Shown one piece after another: positions 17,097 through 24,503 of a stretch of 64,000 bases of DNA. The notes under the pieces are model-generated. The model was not told the origin of the DNA and did no database searches. It worked only from the letters and a program-made list of their open reading frames with translations. Where the stretch lies: contig CANQTH010000002.1 in NCBI GenBank assembly GCA_947626795.1, positions 1-64,000 on the forward strand, given 5' to 3'. The DNA is from an uncultured Lachnospiraceae bacterium (GTDB lineage Bacteria > Bacillota > Clostridia > Lachnospirales > Lachnospiraceae). The translations under genes were made by a program, and so were the position numbers. Numbering within the stretch: position 1 is the stretch's first letter; the number at the start of each line of letters is the position of its first letter.

Positions 17097-17116
17097 GGGG
17101 AAGGTTGTGCTATAAT
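17088..17116 (+). promoter_or_regulatory. Promoter of the intact REC-HD-GYP gene, TTGCTT-N17-TATAAT
   Basis: TTGCTT at 17088-17093, 17 bp, TATAAT at 17111-17116 with extended -10 TG. A leader of about 90 nt follows; no c-di-GMP riboswitch consensus was recognised in it. Confidence 0.8.
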
Positions 17117-17213
17117 TTCGGTGTATGACGGATGGAAGGACTGGGCGCGGCTCATCGTTTGCGGCGGGCTGCGGGTACCAGGCGCCTTTCATGGGCGCTG
17201 AAAAGGAGAGATT

Positions 17214-18299
17214 ATGAGAGATACATTATTGATTGTGGACGACGTCGAGATCAATCGTGAGATGCTCAAGTTTATCTTTGAGGAGCAGTTTGAGATTTTG
17301 GAAGCCAGCGACGGCGATGAGGCGATCGCGAAGATCGAGGAGAACAGCAGCCGGATCGCGTTGATATTCCTGGACGTTATCATGCCTGGGAAATCGGGCC
17401 TGGATGTATTGGGATATATGGTGGAGAAAAAATACATGGACCGCCTCCCGGTCATTATCATCACGGGGGAGGCTTCCGCCGAGATGGAGGAGAAGGCGTA
17501 CGAGTACGGGGCTTCCGACGTCGTATACAAGCCGTTCGAGCCGAAAGTCATCATGCGCCGCACCATGAATATCATAGAGCTGTTTTCTTATAAGATGTCC
17601 CTGGAGCGGAAGCTGGAGAAGCGGACGCGGCAGCTTCGCGAGAGCCGCGAGAAGCTCAAGAAGAACAACGAGTTTCTGATCAACGCGCTCAGCTCCGTCG
17701 TGGAGTTCCGGAGCCTGGAGTCGGGCGAGCATATCCACAGGGTGAAGTATTATACGAAAGTGCTGCTGCGGTATCTGTTGAAATTTTACCCGGAGTACAA
17801 CTTGACGGACGAGGACGTGGAGCAGATCATCAGCGCTTCCGCGCTTCATGACCTGGGGAAGATCGCGATACCGGACAACATCCTGCTCAAGCCCGGGAAG
17901 CTCACGGCGGAAGAGTTTGAGGAGATGAAGAAGCATACGACGTACGGCTGCGAGCTTTTGGAAAAGTTCAAGCAGGAGGAGAACAGCTTTTACCATTACT
18001 GCTACGATATCTGCAGATACCACCATGAGAAGTACGACGGGAAAGGATATCCGGACGGGCTGGTCGGGGAGGAGATCCCGATCTGGGCGCAGGTGGTGTC
18101 GATCGCGGACGTGTACGACGCTTTGGTGAGCAAGCGCGTATACAAGGCGGCTTACGAGGTCAATGAGGCCGCGCGGATGATCATGGACGGCGAGTGCGGG
18201 TTGTTCTCGCCGAAGATCTTGGATTGCTTTGAATTGGCGAAGGAGGAGTTCTTCAATGCGACGCAGACGAAGCTGTCCTTCGCGGATGTTGAGTCATAG
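17214..18299 (+). CDS. REC-HD-GYP response regulator, predicted c-di-GMP phosphodiesterase
   Basis: 361 residues with a full receiver domain: acidic pair VDD at 9-10, acceptor Asp54 in FLDVIMPGKSG, a conserved Thr in IIITGE and Lys in YKPFEP. A coiled linker leads to an HD-GYP domain with ESGEHIHRV, ALHDLGKI, HHEKYDGKGYPDG and SIADVYDAL, all expected metal and catalytic residues. HD-GYP domains hydrolyse c-di-GMP (or cGAMP). It is the active counterpart of the degenerate paralogue at 6070-7152; both share the PEYNLTD and SPKILDCF/SPKILECF segments. It has its own promoter and AAGGAG ahead of ATG. Confidence 0.94.
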   Translation: MRDTLLIVDDVEINREMLKFIFEEQFEILEASDGDEAIAKIEENSSRIALIFLDVIMPGKSGLDVLGYMVEKKYMDRLPVIIITGEASAEMEEKAYEYGASDVVYKPFEPKVIMRRTMNIIELFSYKMSLERKLEKRTRQLRESREKLKKNNEFLINALSSVVEFRSLESGEHIHRVKYYTKVLLRYLLKFYPEYNLTDEDVEQIISASALHDLGKIAIPDNILLKPGKLTAEEFEEMKKHTTYGCELLEKFKQEENSFYHYCYDICRYHHEKYDGKGYPDGLVGEEIPIWAQVVSIADVYDALVSKRVYKAAYEVNEAARMIMDGECGLFSPKILDCFELAKEEFFNATQTKLSFADVES

Positions 18300-18300
18300 G

Positions 18301-18352
18301 GCGACAGATTGGCCCGGGGCTTTGCGCTTACTGCAAAGCCCGCAGGAAAAGG
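18301..18352 (+). repeat. Left-end remnant of the MITE-like family
   Basis: GCGACAGATTGGCCCGGGGC and the CTTTGCGC...TGCAAAGCCC hairpin align with the left third of the elements at 10615 and 22593. The right end is absent. Confidence 0.55.
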
Positions 18353-18360
18353 ATTCAGGA

Positions 18361-18392
18361 CTGCGGCACGGCGCGAGGCCGTGCCGCAGTTT
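18361..18392 (+). terminator. Strong hairpin after the REC-HD-GYP gene
   Basis: CTGCGGCACGGC (18361-18372) pairs perfectly with GCCGTGCCGCAG (18378-18389) over a 5-nt loop, followed by TTT. The short T-run makes it an imperfect but likely terminator. Confidence 0.6.
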
Positions 18393-18420
18393 GCGAGTAA
18401 GGGAACAGAAGGGCGGGCCG

Positions 18421-18545
18421 CCGCAGCGCGCGATAAGAAAAGCAGAAAAGCGGAGCCGCTGCAGCGCGCGATAAAAAAAGCAGAAAAGCGGAGCCGCCGC
18501 AGCAAGAGATAAGAGGAGCGGAAAAGCGGAGCCGCCGCAGCGCGC
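18421..18545 (+). repeat. 38-bp tandem repeat, three units plus partial
   Basis: Units with a 38-bp period at 18426, 18464, 18502 and (partial) 18540. Each reads roughly GCGCGCGATAAGAAAAGCAG followed by AAAAGCGGAGCCGC. The array lies between the terminator and the ACT gene. No protein-coding sense was found. Confidence 0.85.
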
Positions 18546-18590
18546 GGGAGCAAGAGGCTGGGCGATTGCAGATTTTAGGAGGGAACAGGG

Positions 18591-18875
18591 ATGGAAAAGA
18601 CGATGGATCGGACGATCATTACCGTTGTGGGGAAAGACGCCGTGGGCATCATAGCCAGGGTGTGCGCGTACCTTGCGGACGAGGGCATCAATGTGCTGGA
18701 CATCAGCCAGACCATCGTGCAGGGCTTTTTTAACATGATGATGGTCGTGGACATGAAGGGGGCCGGGAAGCCGTTCGGGGAATGCGCGAAGGAGCTGGAA
18801 AAGCTCGGCGAGGAGATCGGCGTGGCCATCAAGTGCCAGCGGGAAGAGATCTTCAATAAAATGCACAGGGTTTAA
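18591..18875 (+). CDS. ACT domain protein (UPF0237 family)
   Basis: A 94-residue stand-alone ACT domain: [20 protein letters not shown], then [17 protein letters not shown], the standard beta-alpha-beta ligand-binding fold. Such proteins are almost always encoded directly ahead of a DUF711 (UPF0210) gene, as here with 11 bp between them. The pair probably forms an amino-acid-responsive unit, but no biochemical role is established as far as I know. AGGAGG at 18577-18582 is 8 nt ahead of the ATG. Confidence 0.92.
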   Translation: MEKTMDRTIITVVGKDAVGIIARVCAYLADEGINVLDISQTIVQGFFNMMMVVDMKGAGKPFGECAKELEKLGEEIGVAIKCQREEIFNKMHRV

Positions 18876-18886
18876 GGAGCGGAACG

Positions 18887-20251
18887 ATGATAAATATCTG
18901 GGAAGTGAACGAGACAAATAAGATGATCGAGCAGGAGAACCTGGATGTGCGCACCATTACGCTGGGGATCAGCCTGCTGGACTGCATAGACGCGGACCTT
19001 CCGAAGCTGAACGACAACATTTACCGGAAGATCACGGGGGTCGCTGCGGATCTGGTGAAGGTTGGGGACGAGATCGAGCGCAATTACTGCATCCCGATCG
19101 TGAATAAGCGGATCTCCGTGACGCCGATCGCGCTGGTGGGGCAGGCGGCCTGCAGGACGCCGGAGGATTTCGTGTCGGTGGCCCGGACGCTCGACCGGGC
19201 GGCGAAGGCTGTCGGCGTGAATTTTATCGGGGGATATTCCGCGCTGGTGTCGAAGGGCATGACGGCCGGGGACGAGAATTTGATCCGCTCCATCCCGCAG
19301 GCGCTCGCCGAGACGGAGCGCGTCTGCAGCTCCGTGAACGTGGGATCGACGAAGACGGGCATCGACATGGACGCCGTGAAGCTGATGGGGGAGATCATCC
19401 GGGAGACGGCGGAACGCACGAAGGAAAACGATTCCCTGGGCTGCGCGAAGCTCGTGGTGTTCTGCAACGCGCCGGACGACAATCCCTTCATGGCGGGCGC
19501 GTTCCATGGCGTGACGGAAGCCGACGCGGTGGTCAACGTCGGCGTTTCCGGGCCGGGCGTGGTGAAGAAAGCGTTAGAGGAAGTGCGCGGGGCGGATTTT
19601 GGGGAGCTGTGCGAGACGATCAAGCGGACGGCCTTCAAGATCACGCGCGTCGGGCAGTTGGTGGCGCAGGAGGCGAGCAGGCGGCTGGGGATCCCGTTCG
19701 GCATCATAGACCTTTCGCTGGCACCCACCCCGGCGGTCGGGGATTCCGTGGCGGAGATCTTAGAGGAGATCGGGCTGGAACGCGCGGGCGCGCCGGGGAC
19801 GACGGCTGCCCTCGCGCTGCTGAACGACCAGGTGAAAAAAGGCGGGATCATGGCGTCCTCGTACGTCGGTGGATTGAGCGGCGCGTTCATCCCGGTCAGC
19901 GAGGACCAGGGGATGATAGACGCGGTGGAAGCGGGCGCGCTGACTTTGGAAAAATTAGAGGCGATGACCTGCGTCTGCTCAGTCGGGCTTGACATGATCG
20001 CGATCCCGGGCGATGCGGCGCCTTCCACGATTTCCGGCATCCTTGCGGATGAGATGGCGATCGGCATGGTCAATCAGAAGACGACGGCCGTGCGCCTGAT
20101 CCCCGTGATCGGCAAGGACGTGGGGGAAACGGTGGAATTTGGCGGGCTTTTGGGCCATGCGCCCGTGATGCCCGTGAACCGATTTGGCTGCGAGGCGTTC
20201 GTTCGCCGGGGCGGGAGGATCCCGGCCCCGATCCACAGCTTTAAGAATTAG
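18887..20251 (+). CDS. PFL family protein, DUF711/UPF0210
   Basis: 454 residues, matching the usual DUF711 length. Recognisable segments are [12 protein letters not shown] near the N-terminus, [39 protein letters not shown] and [12 protein letters not shown]. The fold is related to pyruvate-formate-lyase-like barrels, but the glycyl-radical and active Cys-Cys motifs of true PFL are not apparent. Function unknown. It is co-transcribed with the ACT-domain gene upstream. Confidence 0.93.
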   Translation: MINIWEVNETNKMIEQENLDVRTITLGISLLDCIDADLPKLNDNIYRKITGVAADLVKVGDEIERNYCIPIVNKRISVTPIALVGQAACRTPEDFVSVARTLDRAAKAVGVNFIGGYSALVSKGMTAGDENLIRSIPQALAETERVCSSVNVGSTKTGIDMDAVKLMGEIIRETAERTKENDSLGCAKLVVFCNAPDDNPFMAGAFHGVTEADAVVNVGVSGPGVVKKALEEVRGADFGELCETIKRTAFKITRVGQLVAQEASRRLGIPFGIIDLSLAPTPAVGDSVAEILEEIGLERAGAPGTTAALALLNDQVKKGGIMASSYVGGLSGAFIPVSEDQGMIDAVEAGALTLEKLEAMTCVCSVGLDMIAIPGDAAPSTISGILADEMAIGMVNQKTTAVRLIPVIGKDVGETVEFGGLLGHAPVMPVNRFGCEAFVRRGGRIPAPIHSFKN

Positions 20252-20303
20252 AGGCGATCGCGCGGCCGTCCTTCCTTTTTGGCGTGGACGGAAGAAAAAG
20301 TGT

Positions 20304-20332
20304 TTGTGAAATGTCCGGCGGTATGGTATGAT
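20304..20332 (+). promoter_or_regulatory. Promoter, TTGTGA-N17-TATGAT
   Basis: TTGTGA at 20304-20309, 17 bp, TATGAT at 20327-20332, with TG at 20324-20325 (extended -10). An in-frame ATG at 20328 lies inside this -10 box, which rules it out as the translation start of the following gene. Confidence 0.75.
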
Positions 20333-20420
20333 AAAAAGTGCAAGACGCCATGCCGCCCGGATCGAAAGACGCGTTCGGGCGGGAAGCGACGCGGGGCGAA
20401 TAATACCGGAGGTGAAATCT

Positions 20421-21992
20421 TTGAACGAGAGAGAAGATTACCTGGATCGATTGCTGCGGGGGGTAGAAGATGGCCCGGACGGGGGAGATCGAGGGACGGA
20501 AGACGATTTTTTCGGAGACTCCGACACGTTTTTGGACGACGGCGACGATGATTTCCTCAAGGCGTTTGAAAAGAGCAGGTCGGACCAGAAAGGCCCGGAC
20601 GGGGACGATGACGACGGCCTGGACGGGGACGGCGACCTGGATTTCGATATGGATTTCGATATGGACGACATAGACGACATCGTGAGCAATGTGAAGAACG
20701 GCATGCTGGGCGATGAGAAGGATCTCCCGATCGACGAATCGATAGATGATTCCGGGGACGAGGAGCTTGACGGCATCCGGACGGAGTTTGGCGCGCAGGA
20801 GGACGACCAGGATTTCATGGTCAATACGATGGACGAGGACGATCCCGATCCGCAGGGAACGGACGGGGACGGGCAGGATCTGATGGATATGCTTTCCGGG
20901 CTGGGGGAAGAGGATCATGCGGAAGATCCGCTGGACTCCGAGGAGGACGACGCGGATCTGGATATCATGGCGCGGAACCTGGCGGCGGAGATCGACGAGC
21001 TTGGGTTGGAAAATGACGGGGACGAGGACATCATGGGGGCGGATTTGGGCCTGGAGCCGGAGCTTGGGGCCGAAGAAGAGGAAGAGGACGAAGACGAAGG
21101 CGGCAAAAAAGGCAGGAAAAAGAAGAAGAAGAAGGAAAAAGGGGAGAAGCCGGGATTTTTCAAGCGGATCGCGACGGCACTGTTCGGGGAGGAGGAAGCC
21201 GCCCCGGGGGCAGTCCCCGAAGCGGGCGAGCTGGAGAATATCTCGGATGAGAACATGGGCATCCTGCGCGATTTAGCGGCGGACGAGAATGCGCAGAAGG
21301 AAGAGGCGAAAGCCAAGAAGGCTCAGAAGAAGAAGGAAAAAGAAGAGAAGAAAGCGCAGAAGAAGAAAGAAAAGGAAGAGAAGAAGGCGCAGAAGGCGCA
21401 GGCGAAGGCGGAGAAGCCCAAGAAGGAGAAAAAGCCAAAGGAGCCGAAGCCTGTCGTAAAGACGAAGCCGCTCCCGAAAGGCCCGGTCCTCATGATCTGG
21501 CTTGTCGGCATTTCCCTCGTGATCTTGGTGAACCTGGTGAGCAAGCAGATCGGATACGTGTCCAGTTTCTCGGAGGCGGAGGAATATTATGAGCAGGGCG
21601 ATTACGTTTCCGCTTACACCGCCCTCCCGGAGGAAGAGGACGTGAAGGAACCGGATCTGGAGATGTACGAGAAGGCGCGGGTGACGGCATATCTGCAGCA
21701 GCCGATCAACAGCTACCGGACGTACCAGGGGCGGAAGATGTACGCGGAGGCGCTCAGCGCGCTGATCATCGGCGTGGGCAGGTATGACAAGAACGCGCAG
21801 GCCGCGGCGCAGGCGGGCGCGGCGGTGGAATACGACAAGATGCTTGAGACGATCACGTCGGAATTGAAGAAGAATTATAGCATGACCGCGGACGAGGCGC
21901 GGGAGCTGTACTACATCCGTGAAAAGGAAGATTTCACTTATGCGGTTTACGACGTGATCAAGGAGCTGGGACTGGATACGGAAGAGGAATGA
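20421..21992 (+). CDS. Charge-segregated single-pass membrane protein
   Basis: 523 residues, starting at TTG 20421 with GGAGGTG 6 nt ahead. Residues 1 to about 220 are extremely Asp/Glu-rich (runs such as DGDDDDGLDGDGDLD). Next come lysine clusters (GRKKKKKKEKGEK) and a second Lys/Glu/Ala-rich stretch of KKKEKEEKKAQ repeats (about 290-345). One membrane span follows (about 355-374, VLMIWLVGISLVILVNLV). The remaining 150 residues look helical and TPR-like (EAEEYYEQGDYVSAYTAL). The predicted topology is a long disordered cytoplasmic domain and a folded external domain. I do not recognise the family. hisH starts 4 bp after its stop. Confidence 0.85.
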   Translation: MNEREDYLDRLLRGVEDGPDGGDRGTEDDFFGDSDTFLDDGDDDFLKAFEKSRSDQKGPDGDDDDGLDGDGDLDFDMDFDMDDIDDIVSNVKNGMLGDEKDLPIDESIDDSGDEELDGIRTEFGAQEDDQDFMVNTMDEDDPDPQGTDGDGQDLMDMLSGLGEEDHAEDPLDSEEDDADLDIMARNLAAEIDELGLENDGDEDIMGADLGLEPELGAEEEEEDEDEGGKKGRKKKKKKEKGEKPGFFKRIATALFGEEEAAPGAVPEAGELENISDENMGILRDLAADENAQKEEAKAKKAQKKKEKEEKKAQKKKEKEEKKAQKAQAKAEKPKKEKKPKEPKPVVKTKPLPKGPVLMIWLVGISLVILVNLVSKQIGYVSSFSEAEEYYEQGDYVSAYTALPEEEDVKEPDLEMYEKARVTAYLQQPINSYRTYQGRKMYAEALSALIIGVGRYDKNAQAAAQAGAAVEYDKMLETITSELKKNYSMTADEARELYYIREKEDFTYAVYDVIKELGLDTEEE

Positions 21993-21996
21993 GGCT

Positions 21997-22623
21997 ATGA
22001 TCGCGATCATTGACTACGATGCGGGGAATTTAAAGAGCGTGGAGAAGGCACTGCTGTTTTTGGGGCAGGAGTGCCGGATCACCAGGGATCCGAAGGAGAT
22101 CCTGGCGGCGGACAAGGTCATCCTTCCGGGCGTCGGCGCGTTTGGGGAGGCCATGGCGCGCATCCGGCAATATGGGCTGGACCGCGTCATCCGCGCGGTT
22201 GCGGAAGAGGGAAAGCCGTTTTTGGGCATCTGCCTGGGGCTGCAGCTTTTGTTTGAGGGAAGCGAGGAGAGCGGGGGCGTGGAAGGGCTGCATATCTTGG
22301 ACGGCAGCATCTTGCGCATACCGGAGGAGCCGGGGCTTAAGATCCCACACATCGGCTGGAACTCCCTGCATCTGGAGAACGGGGGCAGGCTGTTTGAAGG
22401 GGTGCCGGAAGGCTCGTTTGTCTATTTCGTGCATTCCTACTATTTAAAGGCGAGGCAGGAGGGCATCGTGAAGGCGTCCGCGGAATACGGTGTCACGATC
22501 CACGCCTCCGTGGAGCAGGGGAACGTGTTCGCCTGCCAGTTCCATCCGGAGAAGAGCAGCGGCGTCGGCCTTCGGATCTTACAGAATTTTGCGCAACAGT
22601 TCAGCCCGGGACTTTGCACCTGA
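21997..22623 (+). CDS. hisH: Imidazole glycerol phosphate synthase subunit HisH, C-terminus altered by MITE
   Basis: A 208-residue class I glutamine amidotransferase that supplies ammonia to HisF in histidine synthesis. Nucleophile Cys79 lies in GICLGLQLL, and the His/Glu of the triad in CQFHPEKSS. The last eight residues (QFSPGLCT) and the stop at 22621-22623 come from the inserted MITE. Excising the element and one copy of its 8-bp target duplication restores the ending [10 protein letters not shown] and a TGA at 22762-22764, just ahead of hisF. The catalytic residues are upstream of the change, so activity is probably kept. Confidence 0.95.
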   Translation: MIAIIDYDAGNLKSVEKALLFLGQECRITRDPKEILAADKVILPGVGAFGEAMARIRQYGLDRVIRAVAEEGKPFLGICLGLQLLFEGSEESGGVEGLHILDGSILRIPEEPGLKIPHIGWNSLHLENGGRLFEGVPEGSFVYFVHSYYLKARQEGIVKASAEYGVTIHASVEQGNVFACQFHPEKSSGVGLRILQNFAQQFSPGLCT

Positions 22624-22738
22624 TGCAAAGTCCGTAAGAACGTATAAATTTTGCCGAGTGGGAATCCGGCTCTTTGCCGAAGGCAAACTTGAAATAAGCC
22701 GGATTCCGTAACTGTGAGGCCGAAGGCTGAACGGTTAC
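22593..22738 (+). mobile_element. MITE-like element between hisH and hisF, complete with 8-bp target duplication
   Basis: A 146-bp element with ends GCAACAGTTCAGCC and GGCTGAACGGTTAC (12 of 14 bases inverted-repeat identity), flanked by AATTTTGC at 22585-22592 and 22739-22746. It contains the CTTTGCA...TGCAAAG-type hairpin and the GGAATCCGGCT...AGCCGGATTCC stem with nested TTTGCC-GAA-GGCAAA. It supplies the present hisH stop codon. Confidence 0.92.
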
Positions 22739-22767
22739 AATTTTGCAAAAGCAGGGGAGGCGTGACG

Positions 22768-23529
22768 ATGTTTACAAAGAGGATCATCCCGTGCCTGGAC
22801 GTGCATGGCGGCCGCGTCGTGAAGGGCGTGAATTTTGTCAATTTGAAGGATGCGGGCGACCCGGTAGCGGTGGCGGCGGCTTATGACAAGGCCGGGGCGG
22901 ATGAAGTGGTGTTTTTGGATATCACGGCTTCGAGCGACGCGCGCGATACTGTCGTGGACATGGTGCGGCGCGTGGCGGAGACGGTGTTCATCCCGTTCAC
23001 GGTGGGCGGCGGCATCCGCACGGTGGAGGATTTTAAGGCGCTGCTCCGGGAAGGGGCGGACAAGATCTCCATCAACTCTTCCGCCATCAACACGCCGTCT
23101 CTGATCGCGGATGCGGCGGACAAGTTCGGGAGCCAGTGCGTGGTGGTCGCGATCGATGCGAAGCGCAGGGAAGACGGGAGCGGCTGGAACGTATATAAGA
23201 ACGGCGGGCGGATCGATACGGGGCTGGACGCCGTAGAATGGGCGGTTCGGGCGGACCGCCTGGGAGCGGGAGAGATCCTGCTCACGAGCATGGACTGCGA
23301 CGGCACGAAGGCGGGCTATGACCTGGAGCTTACCCGCGCGGTCGCAGGCAGCGTGTCCATCCCGGTGATCGCGTCCGGCGGCGCGGGGACGAAGGCGCAT
23401 TTTAAGGAAGCGCTGACGGAAGGCGGCGCGGACGCGGCGCTGGCGGCTTCCTTGTTCCATTATAAGGAATTGGAGATTTTGGAATTGAAAAAGTACCTGG
23501 CGCGGGAAGGCGTGCCGGTAAGGTTGTGA
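22768..23529 (+). CDS. hisF: Imidazole glycerol phosphate synthase subunit HisF
   Basis: A 253-residue TIM-barrel cyclase that makes imidazole glycerol phosphate and AICAR from PRFAR and the ammonia channelled by HisH. It begins [11 protein letters not shown] with catalytic Asp11; Asp130 is in VAIDAKR; phosphate-binding loops are VGGGIRT and ASGGAG. ATG 22768 follows GGGAGG. The in-frame upstream extension reads into the MITE and is rejected. Other his biosynthesis genes apart from hisH and the PHP phosphatase at 53997 are not in the window. Confidence 0.97.
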   Translation: MFTKRIIPCLDVHGGRVVKGVNFVNLKDAGDPVAVAAAYDKAGADEVVFLDITASSDARDTVVDMVRRVAETVFIPFTVGGGIRTVEDFKALLREGADKISINSSAINTPSLIADAADKFGSQCVVVAIDAKRREDGSGWNVYKNGGRIDTGLDAVEWAVRADRLGAGEILLTSMDCDGTKAGYDLELTRAVAGSVSIPVIASGGAGTKAHFKEALTEGGADAALAASLFHYKELEILELKKYLAREGVPVRL

Positions 23530-23575
23530 GGCTGTTGCAAAATGAAGTGAAAAGAGAGGCGCATTTTGCAGCAGC
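23530..23575 (+). repeat. Palindromic element, GCTGTTGCAAAATG ends
   Basis: GCTGTTGCAAAATG (23531-23544) is inverted as CATTTTGCAGCAGC (23562-23575), 13 of 14 bases. It begins on the base after the hisF stop. It shares the TTGCAAAATG core with the right end of 56269-56364. It may also act as a processing or termination hairpin, but no T-tract follows. Confidence 0.5.
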
Positions 23576-23620
23576 ATTCTTGTTATCAGGCACAGGGCGC
23601 GCGGAGAGGAGCGGGATGCG

Positions 23621-24295
23621 ATGGGAATGTTGGAGAACGATTGGGCCGAGGCGATGGCGGGGGAATTTAAGAAGCCCTATTACGCGAGCCTCTATAAATT
23701 TGTCAGGGAAGAGTACAGCACGCGGGTCATTTATCCCCCGGCGGACGATATCTTCAACGCGATGCACCTGACGCCGCTTCGCAAGGTGAAGGCGCTGATC
23801 CTGGGACAGGATCCGTACCACAACGAGGGGCAGGCGCACGGGCTTTGCTTTTCCGTGAAGCCGGAGGTGGAAATCCCGCCTTCGCTCGTGAACATCTACC
23901 AGGAATTGCACGACGATCTGGGCTGCCGGATCCCGAACAACGGCTATCTGGTGAAATGGGCGGAGCAGGGCGTGCTGATGCTGAATACCGTGCTGACCGT
24001 CCGGGCGCACCAGGCCAATTCCCATCAGGGGAAGGGATGGGAGCAGTTCACGGACGCGATCATCCACGCGGTGAACGCGCAGGACCGCCCCATTGTCTAT
24101 ATGCTTTGGGGCAAGCCGGCGCAGAGCAAGATCCCGATGCTGACAAACCCGAAGCACTTGATCTTGAAGGCACCGCATCCCAGCCCGCTCTCCGCGTACC
24201 GGGGATTTTTCGGGTGCAGGCATTTTAGCAAGGCGAATGAGTTTTTGGCCGCCAACGGAGCCGGGCCGATCGACTGGCAGATCGAGGACGTCTGA
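23621..24295 (+). CDS. ung: Uracil-DNA glycosylase, family 1
   Basis: 224 residues. Removes uracil from DNA in base excision repair. Catalytic motif GQDPYH with Asp64, FSVKPEVEIPPSL, a central LNTVLTVRAHQANSH, and the DNA-intercalating HPSPLSAYRGFFGC. AGAGGAG lies 9 nt ahead of ATG 23621. Confidence 0.97.
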   Translation: MGMLENDWAEAMAGEFKKPYYASLYKFVREEYSTRVIYPPADDIFNAMHLTPLRKVKALILGQDPYHNEGQAHGLCFSVKPEVEIPPSLVNIYQELHDDLGCRIPNNGYLVKWAEQGVLMLNTVLTVRAHQANSHQGKGWEQFTDAIIHAVNAQDRPIVYMLWGKPAQSKIPMLTNPKHLILKAPHPSPLSAYRGFFGCRHFSKANEFLAANGAGPIDWQIEDV

Positions 24296-24503
24296 GGGGG
24301 CCGTAAGATGAGGAGGGCCCCGGCGGCTGCGCGAGGCAGGAAGCCGAGGCCATTATGAAGATTTTTTGGTAAAAACATGAAACCAAAGAGTCATGAAAAA
24401 CATAATCTTACTATAGCAGGCGAATATGAATAAATCGTGAACAGAACATAAATAAAAAGTAAAAAAGCGCATACAAAGAAAAAGGCGGGGCCAGGAGGTA
24501 GTT

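Noticed and set aside
18309..18512. 67-residue frame after the REC-HD-GYP gene
   Set aside because: It reads through a MITE remnant, a terminator hairpin and a 38-bp tandem repeat.
18421..18545. CRISPR array
   Set aside because: The 38-bp units are contiguous with no unique spacers, and no cas genes are in the window.
20328..20420. Earlier ATG start for the charge-segregated membrane protein
   Set aside because: The ATG lies inside the -10 box of the promoter at 20304-20332; TTG 20421 has GGAGGTG at proper spacing.
24296..24503. Purine riboswitch ahead of purL
   Set aside because: The AT-rich leader lacks a recognisable three-way junction with the conserved loop sequences.
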